Of a DNA stretch of 64,000 bases, positions 45,210-54,536 are shown one piece after another. Position 1 is the first letter of the stretch; each line of letters opens with the position of its first letter. The notes below the pieces were generated by a model, which saw only the letters and a list, made by a program, of their open reading frames with translations, was not told the origin of the DNA and did not search any database. This DNA is from Opitutus sp. GAS368 (GTDB taxonomy: Bacteria; Verrucomicrobiota; Verrucomicrobiia; Opitutales; Opitutaceae). Both the position numbers and the translations under genes were made by a program. The stretch spans positions 28,381 through 92,380 of the forward strand of contig CAMDOF010000009.1 in NCBI GenBank assembly GCA_945903465.1, in the 5' to 3' direction.

Positions 45210-46661
45210 TTAGCGCTCCAGCGCGCGTGGGCGGTTGGCAGGACCCGGCTTAGGCGTGACCGCCGCGCGCAGGAATTCCTGCCCAGAACGGACGAAAGGA
45301 GCCAGCGCAGGATCTGCGATTCGATTGGCATATTCGCCCCGATCATCAGCGCGCCAATAAAACTCACGACCGGCCTGGCCGCCGGCCCACTCCGTGTAAC
45401 GCCATTGCTCGGAGATCACCGTGCGCCCCATCACATCGACCTTCCCCGCCACGTCATAGTGAAACACCATACTCGCGGCCGGCGCCCGCGACTCGACGCG
45501 TCCCTGCATCAAAGGAACCAGGGAACGCCCCTCCAGCCCCACCGGCGCGGGGAAGGCGCTGAGCTCGACGAGAGTCGGGTAAAGATCGAGCAGTTCCACG
45601 GGCGCCGTGACGACGCGGCCGCTGGGGACACCGGCACCAGCGATCAGCATCGGCACGCGCGTGGAGGCATCAAAGGCACTGAGTTTCGCCCAAAGCCCGC
45701 CGTGATCTCCCAAGTGAAAGCCATTATCGCCCACCAGTACCACGATCGTTTTTTTCCACAAATCCAAGCGATCGAGCTGATCGAGCAAGCGCCCCACGAG
45801 CGAATCGGTGAAAGAGATACACGCGTAATAACCACGGATCGCCTCCGCACGATTATCGGGCTGCGGAAAGCCGGACAACTCGGTCTGCAGCGCGATGGCC
45901 GGCACGTCGCGGAGCTCCGGCTCGGGCGTTGGTGTGATTCCAGCCGACGGGTATAAGTCAAAAAACTGCTTCGGCGCCGTCCAAGGCAGATGAGGTTTGT
46001 GGAAGCCAGCTGCTAAAAAAAACGGCGTGGAGCCCACGGCTTTTTCCGCCAATAGACGTCCGATCGTGCGCACGTTAAGTCCGTCGCGGGTCTGGTCACC
46101 GTCCGTGGAAAGCACGTGCCAACGGGGTCGGCCATCGCCGCCGCCATAGCGCGATTCGATGGCCGCTTTCTCTTCGGGATCATTGCCCGGCCCATCTTCG
46201 TAGGAATCCCACGAGGCGGCATCATTCATCTTCACGCTGTGGAAAATTTTCCCTGCACCCGCGCTGAAGTAACCGTGTTTACGGAAAAATTCCGGCAGCA
46301 TCACCGCCTCAGGAAAAGCCGTGCGCGCCGAAGTCGTCAGAACATAGACACCGCTCGTTTCTGGGCGCCGACCGCTCAAAAATGACACGCGACTCGGGTT
46401 GCATAACGGGTACTGGCAATACGCGCGGTCAAAGCGCGTTCCCCGGGCCGCGAGCCGGTCAATGTTGGGCGACTTAACCACGGTATTCCCGTAACAACCC
46501 AGAGCCGTGTTGAGATCATCCACCACGATAAACAAAATATGGGGATGGGCGGAGGCGGAGGGTACCGCGGCGAAGGCGTGATCTCCCGCCCACGAAAAAA
46601 CGAGCGCGAGCGCGGCCACCGCGAGGCGAAATGGGGAGAGCGCGAAAGAGTGGACGTTCAT
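45210..46661 (-). CDS. Sulfatase, iduronate-2-sulfatase-like (Cys type)
   Basis: A 483-residue exported sulfatase with signal peptide (MNVHSFALSPFRLAVAALALVFSWAGDHAFA). The modification site C-N-P-S-R has Cys87 as formylglycine precursor. Metal ligands are in F-I-V-V-D-D-L-N, and VGDNGFHLGDHGGLWAK carries the second Asp-Asn-His set. The sequence around VYVLTTSARTAF and GYYACISFTDSLVGRLLDQLDRL resembles S1_7-type iduronate-2-sulfatases. It would remove sulfate from a uronate-containing glycan in the periplasm. Activity needs a formylglycine-generating enzyme, which is not in the window. Confidence 0.93.
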   Translation of the reverse strand: MNVHSFALSPFRLAVAALALVFSWAGDHAFAAVPSASAHPHILFIVVDDLNTALGCYGNTVVKSPNIDRLAARGTRFDRAYCQYPLCNPSRVSFLSGRRPETSGVYVLTTSARTAFPEAVMLPEFFRKHGYFSAGAGKIFHSVKMNDAASWDSYEDGPGNDPEEKAAIESRYGGGDGRPRWHVLSTDGDQTRDGLNVRTIGRLLAEKAVGSTPFFLAAGFHKPHLPWTAPKQFFDLYPSAGITPTPEPELRDVPAIALQTELSGFPQPDNRAEAIRGYYACISFTDSLVGRLLDQLDRLDLWKKTIVVLVGDNGFHLGDHGGLWAKLSAFDASTRVPMLIAGAGVPSGRVVTAPVELLDLYPTLVELSAFPAPVGLEGRSLVPLMQGRVESRAPAASMVFHYDVAGKVDVMGRTVISEQWRYTEWAGGQAGREFYWRADDRGEYANRIADPALAPFVRSGQEFLRAAVTPKPGPANRPRALER

Positions 46662-46741
46662 GCAAAGACAGGCGGTGCAGTAAATGTAATCAGAAGCTTG
46701 ATCGAAAAATGGAGCCTAATGGCGGGATGGCCCCCATCCGC

Positions 46742-48274
46742 TCAACGCGGAGCCAGCACCGGTCCGGCGCCGCGCCAACCTTGGCGCCATTGCAGCATCA
46801 AACGTTCGACGAGAGCGGCGTTGCCCGGCACTTGGGCGACGTTGGTATTCTCCTGCGAATCCGTTTGGTGATCGTACAACTCGATGGCATCGACCTTGGT
46901 GTGATCGTTGCGACCTACCCAGACCACGAACCGGTACCGCTCGGTGCGCATCGCGTAGCCCATCAATGGACCGCTCCCCGATTTACCGCTGGGCCGCGGA
47001 TATTGGCTAAACGCCGCGGTCTTCCATGCCCGCGTCGGATTTTCGAGCAAAGGCTTGAAGCTGGTTCCCTCCAAATGCGCCGGTAGCGGCAGCCCGGCGA
47101 GGTCGGCCAGAGTCGGATAAATATCGACGAATTCGACCAAGCCATTCGTCTTTGCGCCCGCCGTCTTCAGCCCGGGAACCGACAACAGCAGGGCCGTATT
47201 CGTGTCATTTTCACAGTTGCTATGCTTGCACCACGCATCGTGCTCGCCGAGTTTCCAACCGTGGTCACCCCACAGTATAATGATCGTGTTTTTTCGCAGA
47301 TCAAGGCGGTCCAATTCATCAAGTAACTTGCCGACCTGCGCATCCATATAGCTGATCGCAGCATAATAACCGTGCTTCAGTTGACGCGCGAGATCATCGG
47401 GTATGGAGCCGTCCGGAATATCCTTATAATTACGCAGCTCACCCCCCGGCTGGATGGCGTAATCAGGCGCGCCTTTCGGCCGGAATTTATTCGGCGCAAG
47501 TTCAATTTTTTTCGGGTCATAGAGATCCCAATATTTTTTCGGCGCGATGAACGGCAAGTGCGGCTTAACGAAACCGACCGCGAGGAAAAAGGGCGCTTTT
47601 TTCTGGCTGACCTCGCGCAAAGTCGCGACCGCGAGATCAGCGACCTTGCCATCCTGATAGTAATTATCAGGCACATCGGCACCCTCAAAAGCCGGGCCGC
47701 GCGAATTCTTGGGAGTCGGCTCCTTGGCTTTTTTCGCGTTCCCTTTTTTCGGGTCGGGGCCATCGGGGTCAACTCCGGCCTGCCCCCGGTTGTAAGCCAA
47801 ATTCGCCTTTGATCCATAGGTGGCCGCCTTCGGCGTCTGCCACGGCACCGACCAGGAAGGCGCATCGTCGAAGCCGCCATGATAAATCTTGCCCATCCCC
47901 TGCACGAAGTACCCCTGGTTTTTAAAATGCTGGGGAAGGGTGACCACGTTGGGCAGTGCCGTGCGAAAGTGGGTGACCAGATCCCAGACCTTAGTGGTGT
48001 CAGGCCGCGTACCGGTCAGCAGGCTGGAACGAGTTGGTGAACACACCGCCTGCTGGCAGTAAGACCGGTTGAACGTGATGCCCGCGCGCGCCAGACGATC
48101 GAGGTGGGGGCTTTTGACGTAAGCAGCCCCATACGCCCCAAACTCAGGGCGAAGATCATCAACCGCAATAAAGAGCACGTTGGGCTGCCCCGGAGTCGCG
48201 GCGTGCAGCCCTCCCCCGCCCGCCGACCAAACCAGCAAGCCAACGAAAGCAGGACGTAATCGGGTGGTTTTCAT
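46742..48274 (-). CDS. Sulfatase (Cys type), iduronate-2-sulfatase-like
   Basis: The ATG at 48274 gives 510 residues with a signal peptide (MKTTRLRPAFVGLLVWSAGGGGLHA). The site C-S-P-T-R has Cys78. It carries F-I-A-V-D-D-L-R and WGDHGWKLGEHDAWCKHSNCEN, close in layout to the neighbouring sulfatase. A low-complexity Lys-rich insert is present at about residues 190-215 (PKKGNAKKAKEPTPK), unusual for the family and probably a surface loop. It is 81 bases upstream of the previous sulfatase on the same strand; the two are probably co-expressed and act on different sulfate positions. Confidence 0.92.
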   Translation of the reverse strand: MKTTRLRPAFVGLLVWSAGGGGLHAATPGQPNVLFIAVDDLRPEFGAYGAAYVKSPHLDRLARAGITFNRSYCQQAVCSPTRSSLLTGTRPDTTKVWDLVTHFRTALPNVVTLPQHFKNQGYFVQGMGKIYHGGFDDAPSWSVPWQTPKAATYGSKANLAYNRGQAGVDPDGPDPKKGNAKKAKEPTPKNSRGPAFEGADVPDNYYQDGKVADLAVATLREVSQKKAPFFLAVGFVKPHLPFIAPKKYWDLYDPKKIELAPNKFRPKGAPDYAIQPGGELRNYKDIPDGSIPDDLARQLKHGYYAAISYMDAQVGKLLDELDRLDLRKNTIIILWGDHGWKLGEHDAWCKHSNCENDTNTALLLSVPGLKTAGAKTNGLVEFVDIYPTLADLAGLPLPAHLEGTSFKPLLENPTRAWKTAAFSQYPRPSGKSGSGPLMGYAMRTERYRFVVWVGRNDHTKVDAIELYDHQTDSQENTNVAQVPGNAALVERLMLQWRQGWRGAGPVLAPR

Positions 48275-48323
48275 ATAAATAAAAGGCTTAAAAAAGGGTG
48301 AAGCTTGGGTCTTCGCAGCGGCC

Positions 48324-50390
48324 TCATAACCGCTGCCGAAAGCGTACCGATAAGTCGCGCGGGCTGCCGGGCCGGATCGCCAAACGGCCCGAGGTCGTGC
48401 GCACATACTCCGTGTCGGCAAGATTCTGCGCGTTGAGCGAGATATCCCATTGCTTCGCGCGATAGCTCAGAGCGGCATCAAAACGCACATAGGCAGGAAT
48501 GTAGAAGGTGTTGGCCACGTCACCAAAACGACCGCCCACCGCCACCACCCCGAAACCCGCCCCGAGGCCTCGCCCAACCCCGCCTGAAAACTGATAGCGA
48601 TTCCAAACGCTGATGGTGCGCGCCGGCGTATTGGCGAGGCGGTTACCGGCCGGTGTCACAAGATCCTTGGTCACGACGCCCTTCGTAAAATTGAGCGAAC
48701 CGATCGTTTGCCACCCCGTCAAAACACTACCCACAAAATCAAATTCAAAGCCCCGCGTGCGCTGCTCACCCGTCTCGATCCGATACCCAGGCCGCAGGGG
48801 ATCGGTGTTCAACGTATTGGCATTGGTCAGTTCGTAATACCCACCGGTGAGCGTCACGCGGCGCTGAAATAATTCCACGCGCGATCCCAATTCGAGAATC
48901 GCTGATTCAACCGGCTTCAGCGTCGAGCCGTCCGGATTCACGTTGGAGGCATTCGCGACGATATCGGAATAATTGGCAAAAATGGAAACGGCGTCGGAGG
49001 GCAACCAGACCGCGCCGAAGCGGGGGTTGGGTTTCCGGCCCGCCGTATCGGTCTTCACGTTCGTCCGCTTATTCGTCGAGAAGGACGCGAAGTGGGCCAA
49101 CCGCGCCCCCGCAACCAGGGTAAGCTTGTCGTTAAAACAAAAAAACTGATCCTGCACGAAATACTCGTCGTACCAAATCGTGGTGTCGGTCCAGCTGTTG
49201 TTAACAAATATCCCCGTCGTGCCGCGCACCGGATTGAGCACGTTGGTCGGGGTGAGTGGAGCGAAATTCGTGATACCGCCGTCAAAATTCCGGCCGACCT
49301 CCAATCCACCGAGCAACTTATGACGACCGCCGCCGCCCCGCAATTCATAGCTGAACTCGGTCTGCGTGTAAGCGTTATCCACCTGCTCAGCGTTGAGCCA
49401 GCGCCGCGTGCGGGTCAGCACGAGCGTCGTCGCGTTGACCGCATTGAACTGCGTGTCGAAGCCTTTCTCATTCGTCTCGTTGATCCGGAACGCGTGGCGC
49501 AGCGCGAGGCCGGAGGCAAAGGTGTGGAGCAATTCGTACCTGCCCGCGTACTGCCACGTGCTGTTAACATCATCAGGATCGCCGTAAAAGGTGTTCGCCG
49601 GCATCTTCACCACGCGATTGCCCACCGCCACCAGACCGGCGTCGTTTACCCGACGATCCCGCAAATACTCGAACTCCACGTTAAGCCGCGTGCGCGGTCC
49701 CAGAATGACGCTCATCACCGGGGTAAAGAAAAGCCGATGAATGAAGCCGTCGTCACGAAAACTCCCCGAATCCTGCCAGGCAACATTCACCCGGTAGAGT
49801 AACTGGTCGCTGCTCAGCGGGCCCGTCGTGTCGATCGTCCCACGATAATAATCATTCCCGCCCACCGTGAGGGCGACTTCCGTGGCTCGGCGGCGCTGCG
49901 GCAGCTTGGTTAGAATATTCACCGCCCCACCAGCGGAAGTCCGGCTAAAGATCACGGATGCCGGGCCTTTCGCTACTTCTATGCGATCGAAATTGGCCGT
50001 GTCGCGGGGAGCTCGGCCGGAGTCCCGGAAACCATTTTTAAACGGAATGCCAGTTGTAAATCCGCGAATCTCAAACCGATCTCCACGCGAGTTTTGTCCT
50101 TCCGTCAAACCACTGGTGTAGACCAGCGCATCGGCCACGGATCGCGCCTGCAGATCATCCATGAAACTCTGATTCACGATTTGGATCGATTGCGGCGTCT
50201 CGCGAATCGCGGTACCCGTTTTATTGCCGGAGGCGGAATTATTGGAGCGATAACCTTCGTCCTGCTTGGTGGAAACTTCAAACGCGGAGAGTTGCACCGT
50301 CTCCTCTTTGGGAATGAGGGGCGGAGCCTCAGCCGCCGCCGCCGAGGATAGGGTCCAAAGGGCAAGCATGAGCCGTGGGGATGATTTCAT
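48324..50390 (-). CDS. TonB-dependent receptor of the PUL (688 residues)
   Basis: A receptor with a signal peptide ending near A-E-A and the segment E-T-V-Q-L-S-A-F-E-V-S, then a plug (GTAIRETPQSIQIVNQSFMDDLQARS, FDRIEVAKGPASVIFSRTSAGGAVNIL) and a barrel ending FRQRL. It is the shortest of the four PUL receptors and the C-terminal residue is Leu rather than Phe. The motif pattern resembles siderophore-type receptors (FhuA/FcuA branch), as is common for Opitutaceae glycan receptors. It lies 63 bases downstream of the PL6 gene. Confidence 0.93.
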   Translation of the reverse strand: MKSSPRLMLALWTLSSAAAAEAPPLIPKEETVQLSAFEVSTKQDEGYRSNNSASGNKTGTAIRETPQSIQIVNQSFMDDLQARSVADALVYTSGLTEGQNSRGDRFEIRGFTTGIPFKNGFRDSGRAPRDTANFDRIEVAKGPASVIFSRTSAGGAVNILTKLPQRRRATEVALTVGGNDYYRGTIDTTGPLSSDQLLYRVNVAWQDSGSFRDDGFIHRLFFTPVMSVILGPRTRLNVEFEYLRDRRVNDAGLVAVGNRVVKMPANTFYGDPDDVNSTWQYAGRYELLHTFASGLALRHAFRINETNEKGFDTQFNAVNATTLVLTRTRRWLNAEQVDNAYTQTEFSYELRGGGGRHKLLGGLEVGRNFDGGITNFAPLTPTNVLNPVRGTTGIFVNNSWTDTTIWYDEYFVQDQFFCFNDKLTLVAGARLAHFASFSTNKRTNVKTDTAGRKPNPRFGAVWLPSDAVSIFANYSDIVANASNVNPDGSTLKPVESAILELGSRVELFQRRVTLTGGYYELTNANTLNTDPLRPGYRIETGEQRTRGFEFDFVGSVLTGWQTIGSLNFTKGVVTKDLVTPAGNRLANTPARTISVWNRYQFSGGVGRGLGAGFGVVAVGGRFGDVANTFYIPAYVRFDAALSYRAKQWDISLNAQNLADTEYVRTTSGRLAIRPGSPRDLSVRFRQRL

Positions 50391-50453
50391 AAACGTCGGG
50401 TTAGGATTCTGAAGACCGGGAGATTCTGGAGATTTTCACCCGGCGACCCAGAC

Positions 50454-51980
50454 TCAGCGAGCCGCTTTTTTCTTCTTTTTAATCGGCGCGGTCGCCGCGT
50501 CGGCCGGAGCCGAAGCGAGGTCTTCAACGCTCAGTTTCCCCTCCGCCCGCAGCGCGCTAATCCAAACGGGCCCCACCTCGGCCGCCGTCAGCGGAACCAA
50601 AGCCGCGCGCTCTTTCGCCTCCGACCAGTCCGGTGCCATTTCCCCAAATGTAAATCCCAACGGGACCGGCCCAACTGGCGGATGCCTCGCCACGAGGATA
50701 TTGCCTTCATAATGATTCGGCTTGAACGCGAACCGATCAAGCGGCGGCCGCTTATCGGGCACCGTCACCACCAAAGAAAGACTATCCGCGGTCCGGACGA
50801 AGCGGTTGTTTTTTATCAAGCATTCTTCGGGCAGGAGGATTTGCTGGGATTCCGGCCAATGATTTTTATACGAGGAGCCGATTTCCAAATCGGGCCCATC
50901 GATCGCGACGATCACGTTATCGGCCAGCGTCAGCTTGCGCACCTGCGGGTAAGTCGGGATCCGCACCTGCGCGGTGCGTTGCGCGTTGGGTTTTATATCC
51001 GGCACGTAACTCGAAGTGAGGGCGCTCGCGATAAATTCACCGCACGCCACTCGAATCCCGTAATCACAACCGGAAACAAAATTCCCCTGCACGAGGTTAC
51101 CGCGGCCCGACATCCTCAGGCCATGCGCACCCTCAACGCCTTGCCCCAGTACAATATTGTCCTTCACCACATTGAAATTTCCCCGGCGGATATTGATACC
51201 ACCGCGCGTCGCGATAACCGTATTGTTGCGCACCACGTTGTGATTCGATTTTAGCGAGATGGTTTCAGTCCCCTCTCCATCCGCATGATCAAAAAGATTT
51301 CCCTCGATTGTGAAATAAGCCCCATCATCGTCGCGCTCCTCGGTTTTCCCTGACCCCCAAACGCGGATGATTTCCCGGCCATTCATATTGGCGACATAAG
51401 GGATATTTTTGAAATACGATTGTCGCACCGTGTTGCGACGACTGCCAGCGATGGCGTTGCCGATGAGCGGGTGGAGATTGTTTTTCCCCTTGAAATAACT
51501 TCGCTCCAGCAAGTTGTCATCTCCCGCAAAAAAGACCCAGTAGCACTCCGTGGAAAATGACGGCGGATTGTAGTCGATGATCGCGGTGTTTCGCACGATC
51601 CCGTGGTGGGAGTTGAACTGGATGACCGCACTCTGAGTCGTCGCGCCCCCTTGAAAGAGAAGGCCGTCAATCGTCACGTAAGGCGCATTAATCTCCAGCG
51701 CGGATGAACCGCTGAGCTTCACGCCGCCCGGCGTCTCAACGCGAATTTCGAGCACCTTTCCAGCGCTACCGCCTTGGTTGACGACGAACTTGGTGTTCGG
51801 CCAATCGCCGTTCTTCAGCGTCACCCTGTCGCCCCCGCGAGCTGCCTTCAGCGAACCCGCCAGCTGCGCCGGCCCCTCCACGAAAATCTCGCGCGCGGCC
51901 AGTCGCTCGGCGCCGGTACCCACGGCGGCCAACGAGACGAACCCGCGGATAACCGCGGCAAATAGTCGAAAAGATTCCAT
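50454..51980 (-). CDS. PL6-family polysaccharide lyase (chondroitinase B / alginate lyase-like)
   Basis: A 508-residue right-handed beta-helix enzyme with signal peptide. The PL6 active-site blocks are visible: N200-G-R-E-I-I-R-V, then the Glu/Lys block G-E-G-T-E-T-I-S-L-K (Lys244) and N-I-R-R-G (Arg265), with Lys244 and Arg265 21 residues apart as in chondroitinase B (Lys250, Arg271). The residue after Arg265 is Arg, not the usual His of R-H-G, and the spacing between the two metal-binding Glu residues is one longer. The C-terminus is Lys-rich (KKKKKAAR). It would cleave a uronate-containing chain by beta-elimination outside the cytoplasm. Confidence 0.9.
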   Translation of the reverse strand: MESFRLFAAVIRGFVSLAAVGTGAERLAAREIFVEGPAQLAGSLKAARGGDRVTLKNGDWPNTKFVVNQGGSAGKVLEIRVETPGGVKLSGSSALEINAPYVTIDGLLFQGGATTQSAVIQFNSHHGIVRNTAIIDYNPPSFSTECYWVFFAGDDNLLERSYFKGKNNLHPLIGNAIAGSRRNTVRQSYFKNIPYVANMNGREIIRVWGSGKTEERDDDGAYFTIEGNLFDHADGEGTETISLKSNHNVVRNNTVIATRGGINIRRGNFNVVKDNIVLGQGVEGAHGLRMSGRGNLVQGNFVSGCDYGIRVACGEFIASALTSSYVPDIKPNAQRTAQVRIPTYPQVRKLTLADNVIVAIDGPDLEIGSSYKNHWPESQQILLPEECLIKNNRFVRTADSLSLVVTVPDKRPPLDRFAFKPNHYEGNILVARHPPVGPVPLGFTFGEMAPDWSEAKERAALVPLTAAEVGPVWISALRAEGKLSVEDLASAPADAATAPIKKKKKAAR

Positions 51981-52067
51981 GGAGAGAAAGTAGTGCCGGC
52001 TAACCCCGATGACGCCACCAGAATGAATGGCTGATGGTCGACATCGTGCATCAAGCCCCGGGTTGCC

Positions 52068-54497
52068 TCAGAACTTCGCGCCTTTGTGACTTAACGTGTA
52101 GGTTAAATAGAAGGCGCGGTGGTCGCCGATATAGCGGGAATTGGCGCCACCGGAACCGGCGCGGAAAAATTTCTCGTCGGTCACGTTGTTAATATTAACC
52201 GCCAAGGTATGCGCGTAATTCGACCCGCTCGCCAGGCGGTAGCGCACCCCGAGATTCCACAGTCCGTAGGCGGGGGCTTTGAGCGCCCACTGGCCGGTCG
52301 AGCTCGCGACGACCCGTTTGCCACCCGCTTGGGTGGCGTAGGTGTCGCCGGCGTTGGGCGCCTCGGTCGGCGTGGCACCAACAAACGTGTAGCCAAGGTT
52401 GGTCGAGAAGCCCTTCAGCAGGCCGGTCAGCGGCGCGTATTTCAGGCTGACACTTCCATTATACGGAGCGACGAACTGGACCTTGCGGCCGATGGCGGCG
52501 GGGGCCGCCGCGCCGAAGTCGGTGTAAATCGAATCCACCGTCCCATAGCTGGCGATGGCGGAGAGTTCCTTGGAAATCATCCAGCTCACATCTGCTTCGA
52601 CACCGCGGACGCGCTGATCGCCGTTGCGCTCGGTGACCGTAATGAACGTGCCAGAACCGGCTGGTTGCTCCTTGAGGCCGGTGACGCTGACATTTTGCCG
52701 CGTAGCATAAAAACCGCACACGGTGTAGTTGAGGCGATCGCCGAGGAGGGATCCCTTGAACCCGTAGTCGTATCCACCAGCAGTCTCGGTCTGGTAGGTC
52801 GGATCCGCGACGTCGATGGGATTGTCGCCTTGATTGACGAACCAGCTCTGCGAATAATTTACGAAGGTCCGAAAAGTCGGGGTCACCTTGTAATTTACAC
52901 CGACGTTGGGCTTGAATTGGTTCAGGCTCCTGCGAATCAGCTGGCCGACCGCATAGCCGGGAATGAAGGGCGTGCCTGTCGCGCTGACGAACGAGGCCGC
53001 GGGGGTGAGAAAATCACGATGCCGGTAGAGGATGGAATCATAGCGCGCGCCAGCATAGGCGAGGAGGCGTCCATCAAACATCGCCGCTTGCTCGCGCAGG
53101 CTGGCGCCCACGACCGAAGTCCGGCGCTTGGTATTCCGAGTAGCGATCTCCCCCGGAGTTTCTTTATTCGTCTTTGGGAAATAGCCGATGGCGCTGATCG
53201 GGCGGAAATCCGCATCCAACCGGACCGTACGCAACGCACTCCACGCGACGATGGTCGGATCGGTGGCTGCGGACCACTGGCGCGTCGGATCATAGCGGTA
53301 GTAATCGTTGATATCGACCGTGAACAAAGTGCGGTGCTCGACCTTGCCGCCGCTGGTCTTATAGGTCGCGAGCAGATCGCCCTGGAAGCCGCCGGTATCC
53401 TCGTAGATTCGGCCGCGCGTCGGCACGGCGCCGCGCGCTGTGGTGTAGCTGTTGGCGGCATTCGGCGCATTCACAAGGACAGCGCCCCAACCTTGGTTAA
53501 AATTAAAGTCCCAGCGGCGGGCCGCGGAGATATTACCCGACACCCGGGCGCTGAAAATTGCGCTGAGCTTCCGATCGTAGACGACGGTGACTCCGTTGTT
53601 ACCGCGGTTGAGTTCCGAGTTCGGGCCGGCGCTGTTGTACTTGCCGAGATTGTCGGCGTAACCGATGACGGTATCGTCCGCGGTGGCTGCGGTGCCCTTT
53701 TGGTCCGTGATCATTGGGATAGCGGAACTGGGCGAGTGCCGCGTCTGATGAAAAAGTTCCGCCGATACCAAGAGGCCTGCGCCGTCGTTGAACACGTGTT
53801 TCGCGGCGACATAAAACTCCTGGTTGCGATTGCGGGCGTACGCCATGTCGAACTCCTTTTGATAAAGGCTGCCCGAAAAGACGTAACTGGTCTTGCCCAG
53901 CGTGCTCGCGACGAGCGGCCCACCGACCTCCAGCGTGACGCGCTGCGTACCGTAGTCACCGTAGTTGAAAGCGATTTCCTCGGATGCCATCGGCTTGGGT
54001 TGCTTCGAAATCATGTTAATCATGCCGCCCGCGGAGGTGCGTCCGTAGATGGCGGCGTTGGATCCTTTAATGATCTCGATGCGGTCGATGTTACTCGAGC
54101 CGTAGCGCCCGAGCCGGAAGAAACCGTCACGCAGCTGATTCGATGAATTAAAACCGCGGAGCATGAAATTGCCGCCAATGTCCAAGCCGGTGAAATTGCC
54201 GACGTGCGTGATGTTGTCCGACAATTCAAACATGCCGAAATCTTTCGTAAAGTCGTTGGTGAGGACATTCACCGAGTAGGGCAAGTCGATGATCGGCGTC
54301 TTGACGCGGCTGCCGCTCATCGTTTCGGAGGCCGCGTAGCCCGTGACAGATTCGGCGCTCACCTGAAAAGGCGATAGCTGAACCGTCTCAGAATCGACGG
54401 GGCGAGGTGCGGCGGTCTGCCCACTCGACGTGGTCGCAGTAAGCAGCAGCGTGAGAAACGCGGTGAAGTTTGAGTAGTTAGGCCGTTTTGGTTTCAT
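52068..54497 (-). CDS. TonB-dependent receptor, paralogue 1 (809 residues)
   Basis: It has the segment E-T-V-Q-L-S-P-F-Q-V-S, a plug with D-L-P-Y-S-V-N-V-L-T-N-D-F and IDRIEIIKGSNAAIYGRTSAGGMINMISKQPK, and a 500-residue barrel. It is a close paralogue of the receptor at 56090-58504: long stretches (NFTGLDIGGNFMLRGFNSS, GRLLAYAGARYDSI.YRHRDF) are almost identical, so a tandem duplication is clear. It probably takes up two related oligosaccharides together with the other copy. The C-terminus ends HKGAKF, with the barrel-terminal Phe. Confidence 0.95.
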   Translation of the reverse strand: MKPKRPNYSNFTAFLTLLLTATTSSGQTAAPRPVDSETVQLSPFQVSAESVTGYAASETMSGSRVKTPIIDLPYSVNVLTNDFTKDFGMFELSDNITHVGNFTGLDIGGNFMLRGFNSSNQLRDGFFRLGRYGSSNIDRIEIIKGSNAAIYGRTSAGGMINMISKQPKPMASEEIAFNYGDYGTQRVTLEVGGPLVASTLGKTSYVFSGSLYQKEFDMAYARNRNQEFYVAAKHVFNDGAGLLVSAELFHQTRHSPSSAIPMITDQKGTAATADDTVIGYADNLGKYNSAGPNSELNRGNNGVTVVYDRKLSAIFSARVSGNISAARRWDFNFNQGWGAVLVNAPNAANSYTTARGAVPTRGRIYEDTGGFQGDLLATYKTSGGKVEHRTLFTVDINDYYRYDPTRQWSAATDPTIVAWSALRTVRLDADFRPISAIGYFPKTNKETPGEIATRNTKRRTSVVGASLREQAAMFDGRLLAYAGARYDSILYRHRDFLTPAASFVSATGTPFIPGYAVGQLIRRSLNQFKPNVGVNYKVTPTFRTFVNYSQSWFVNQGDNPIDVADPTYQTETAGGYDYGFKGSLLGDRLNYTVCGFYATRQNVSVTGLKEQPAGSGTFITVTERNGDQRVRGVEADVSWMISKELSAIASYGTVDSIYTDFGAAAPAAIGRKVQFVAPYNGSVSLKYAPLTGLLKGFSTNLGYTFVGATPTEAPNAGDTYATQAGGKRVVASSTGQWALKAPAYGLWNLGVRYRLASGSNYAHTLAVNINNVTDEKFFRAGSGGANSRYIGDHRAFYLTYTLSHKGAKF

Positions 54498-54536
54498 GGT
54501 CGGTTAGCTTAGGGGAAATGGGTCAGGTCGGAGCGC

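Noticed and set aside
52119..54146. 675-codon frame antisense to a receptor
   Set aside because: Long only because of the codon bias of the receptor gene; a parallel antisense frame exists in its paralogue, as expected for a shadow.
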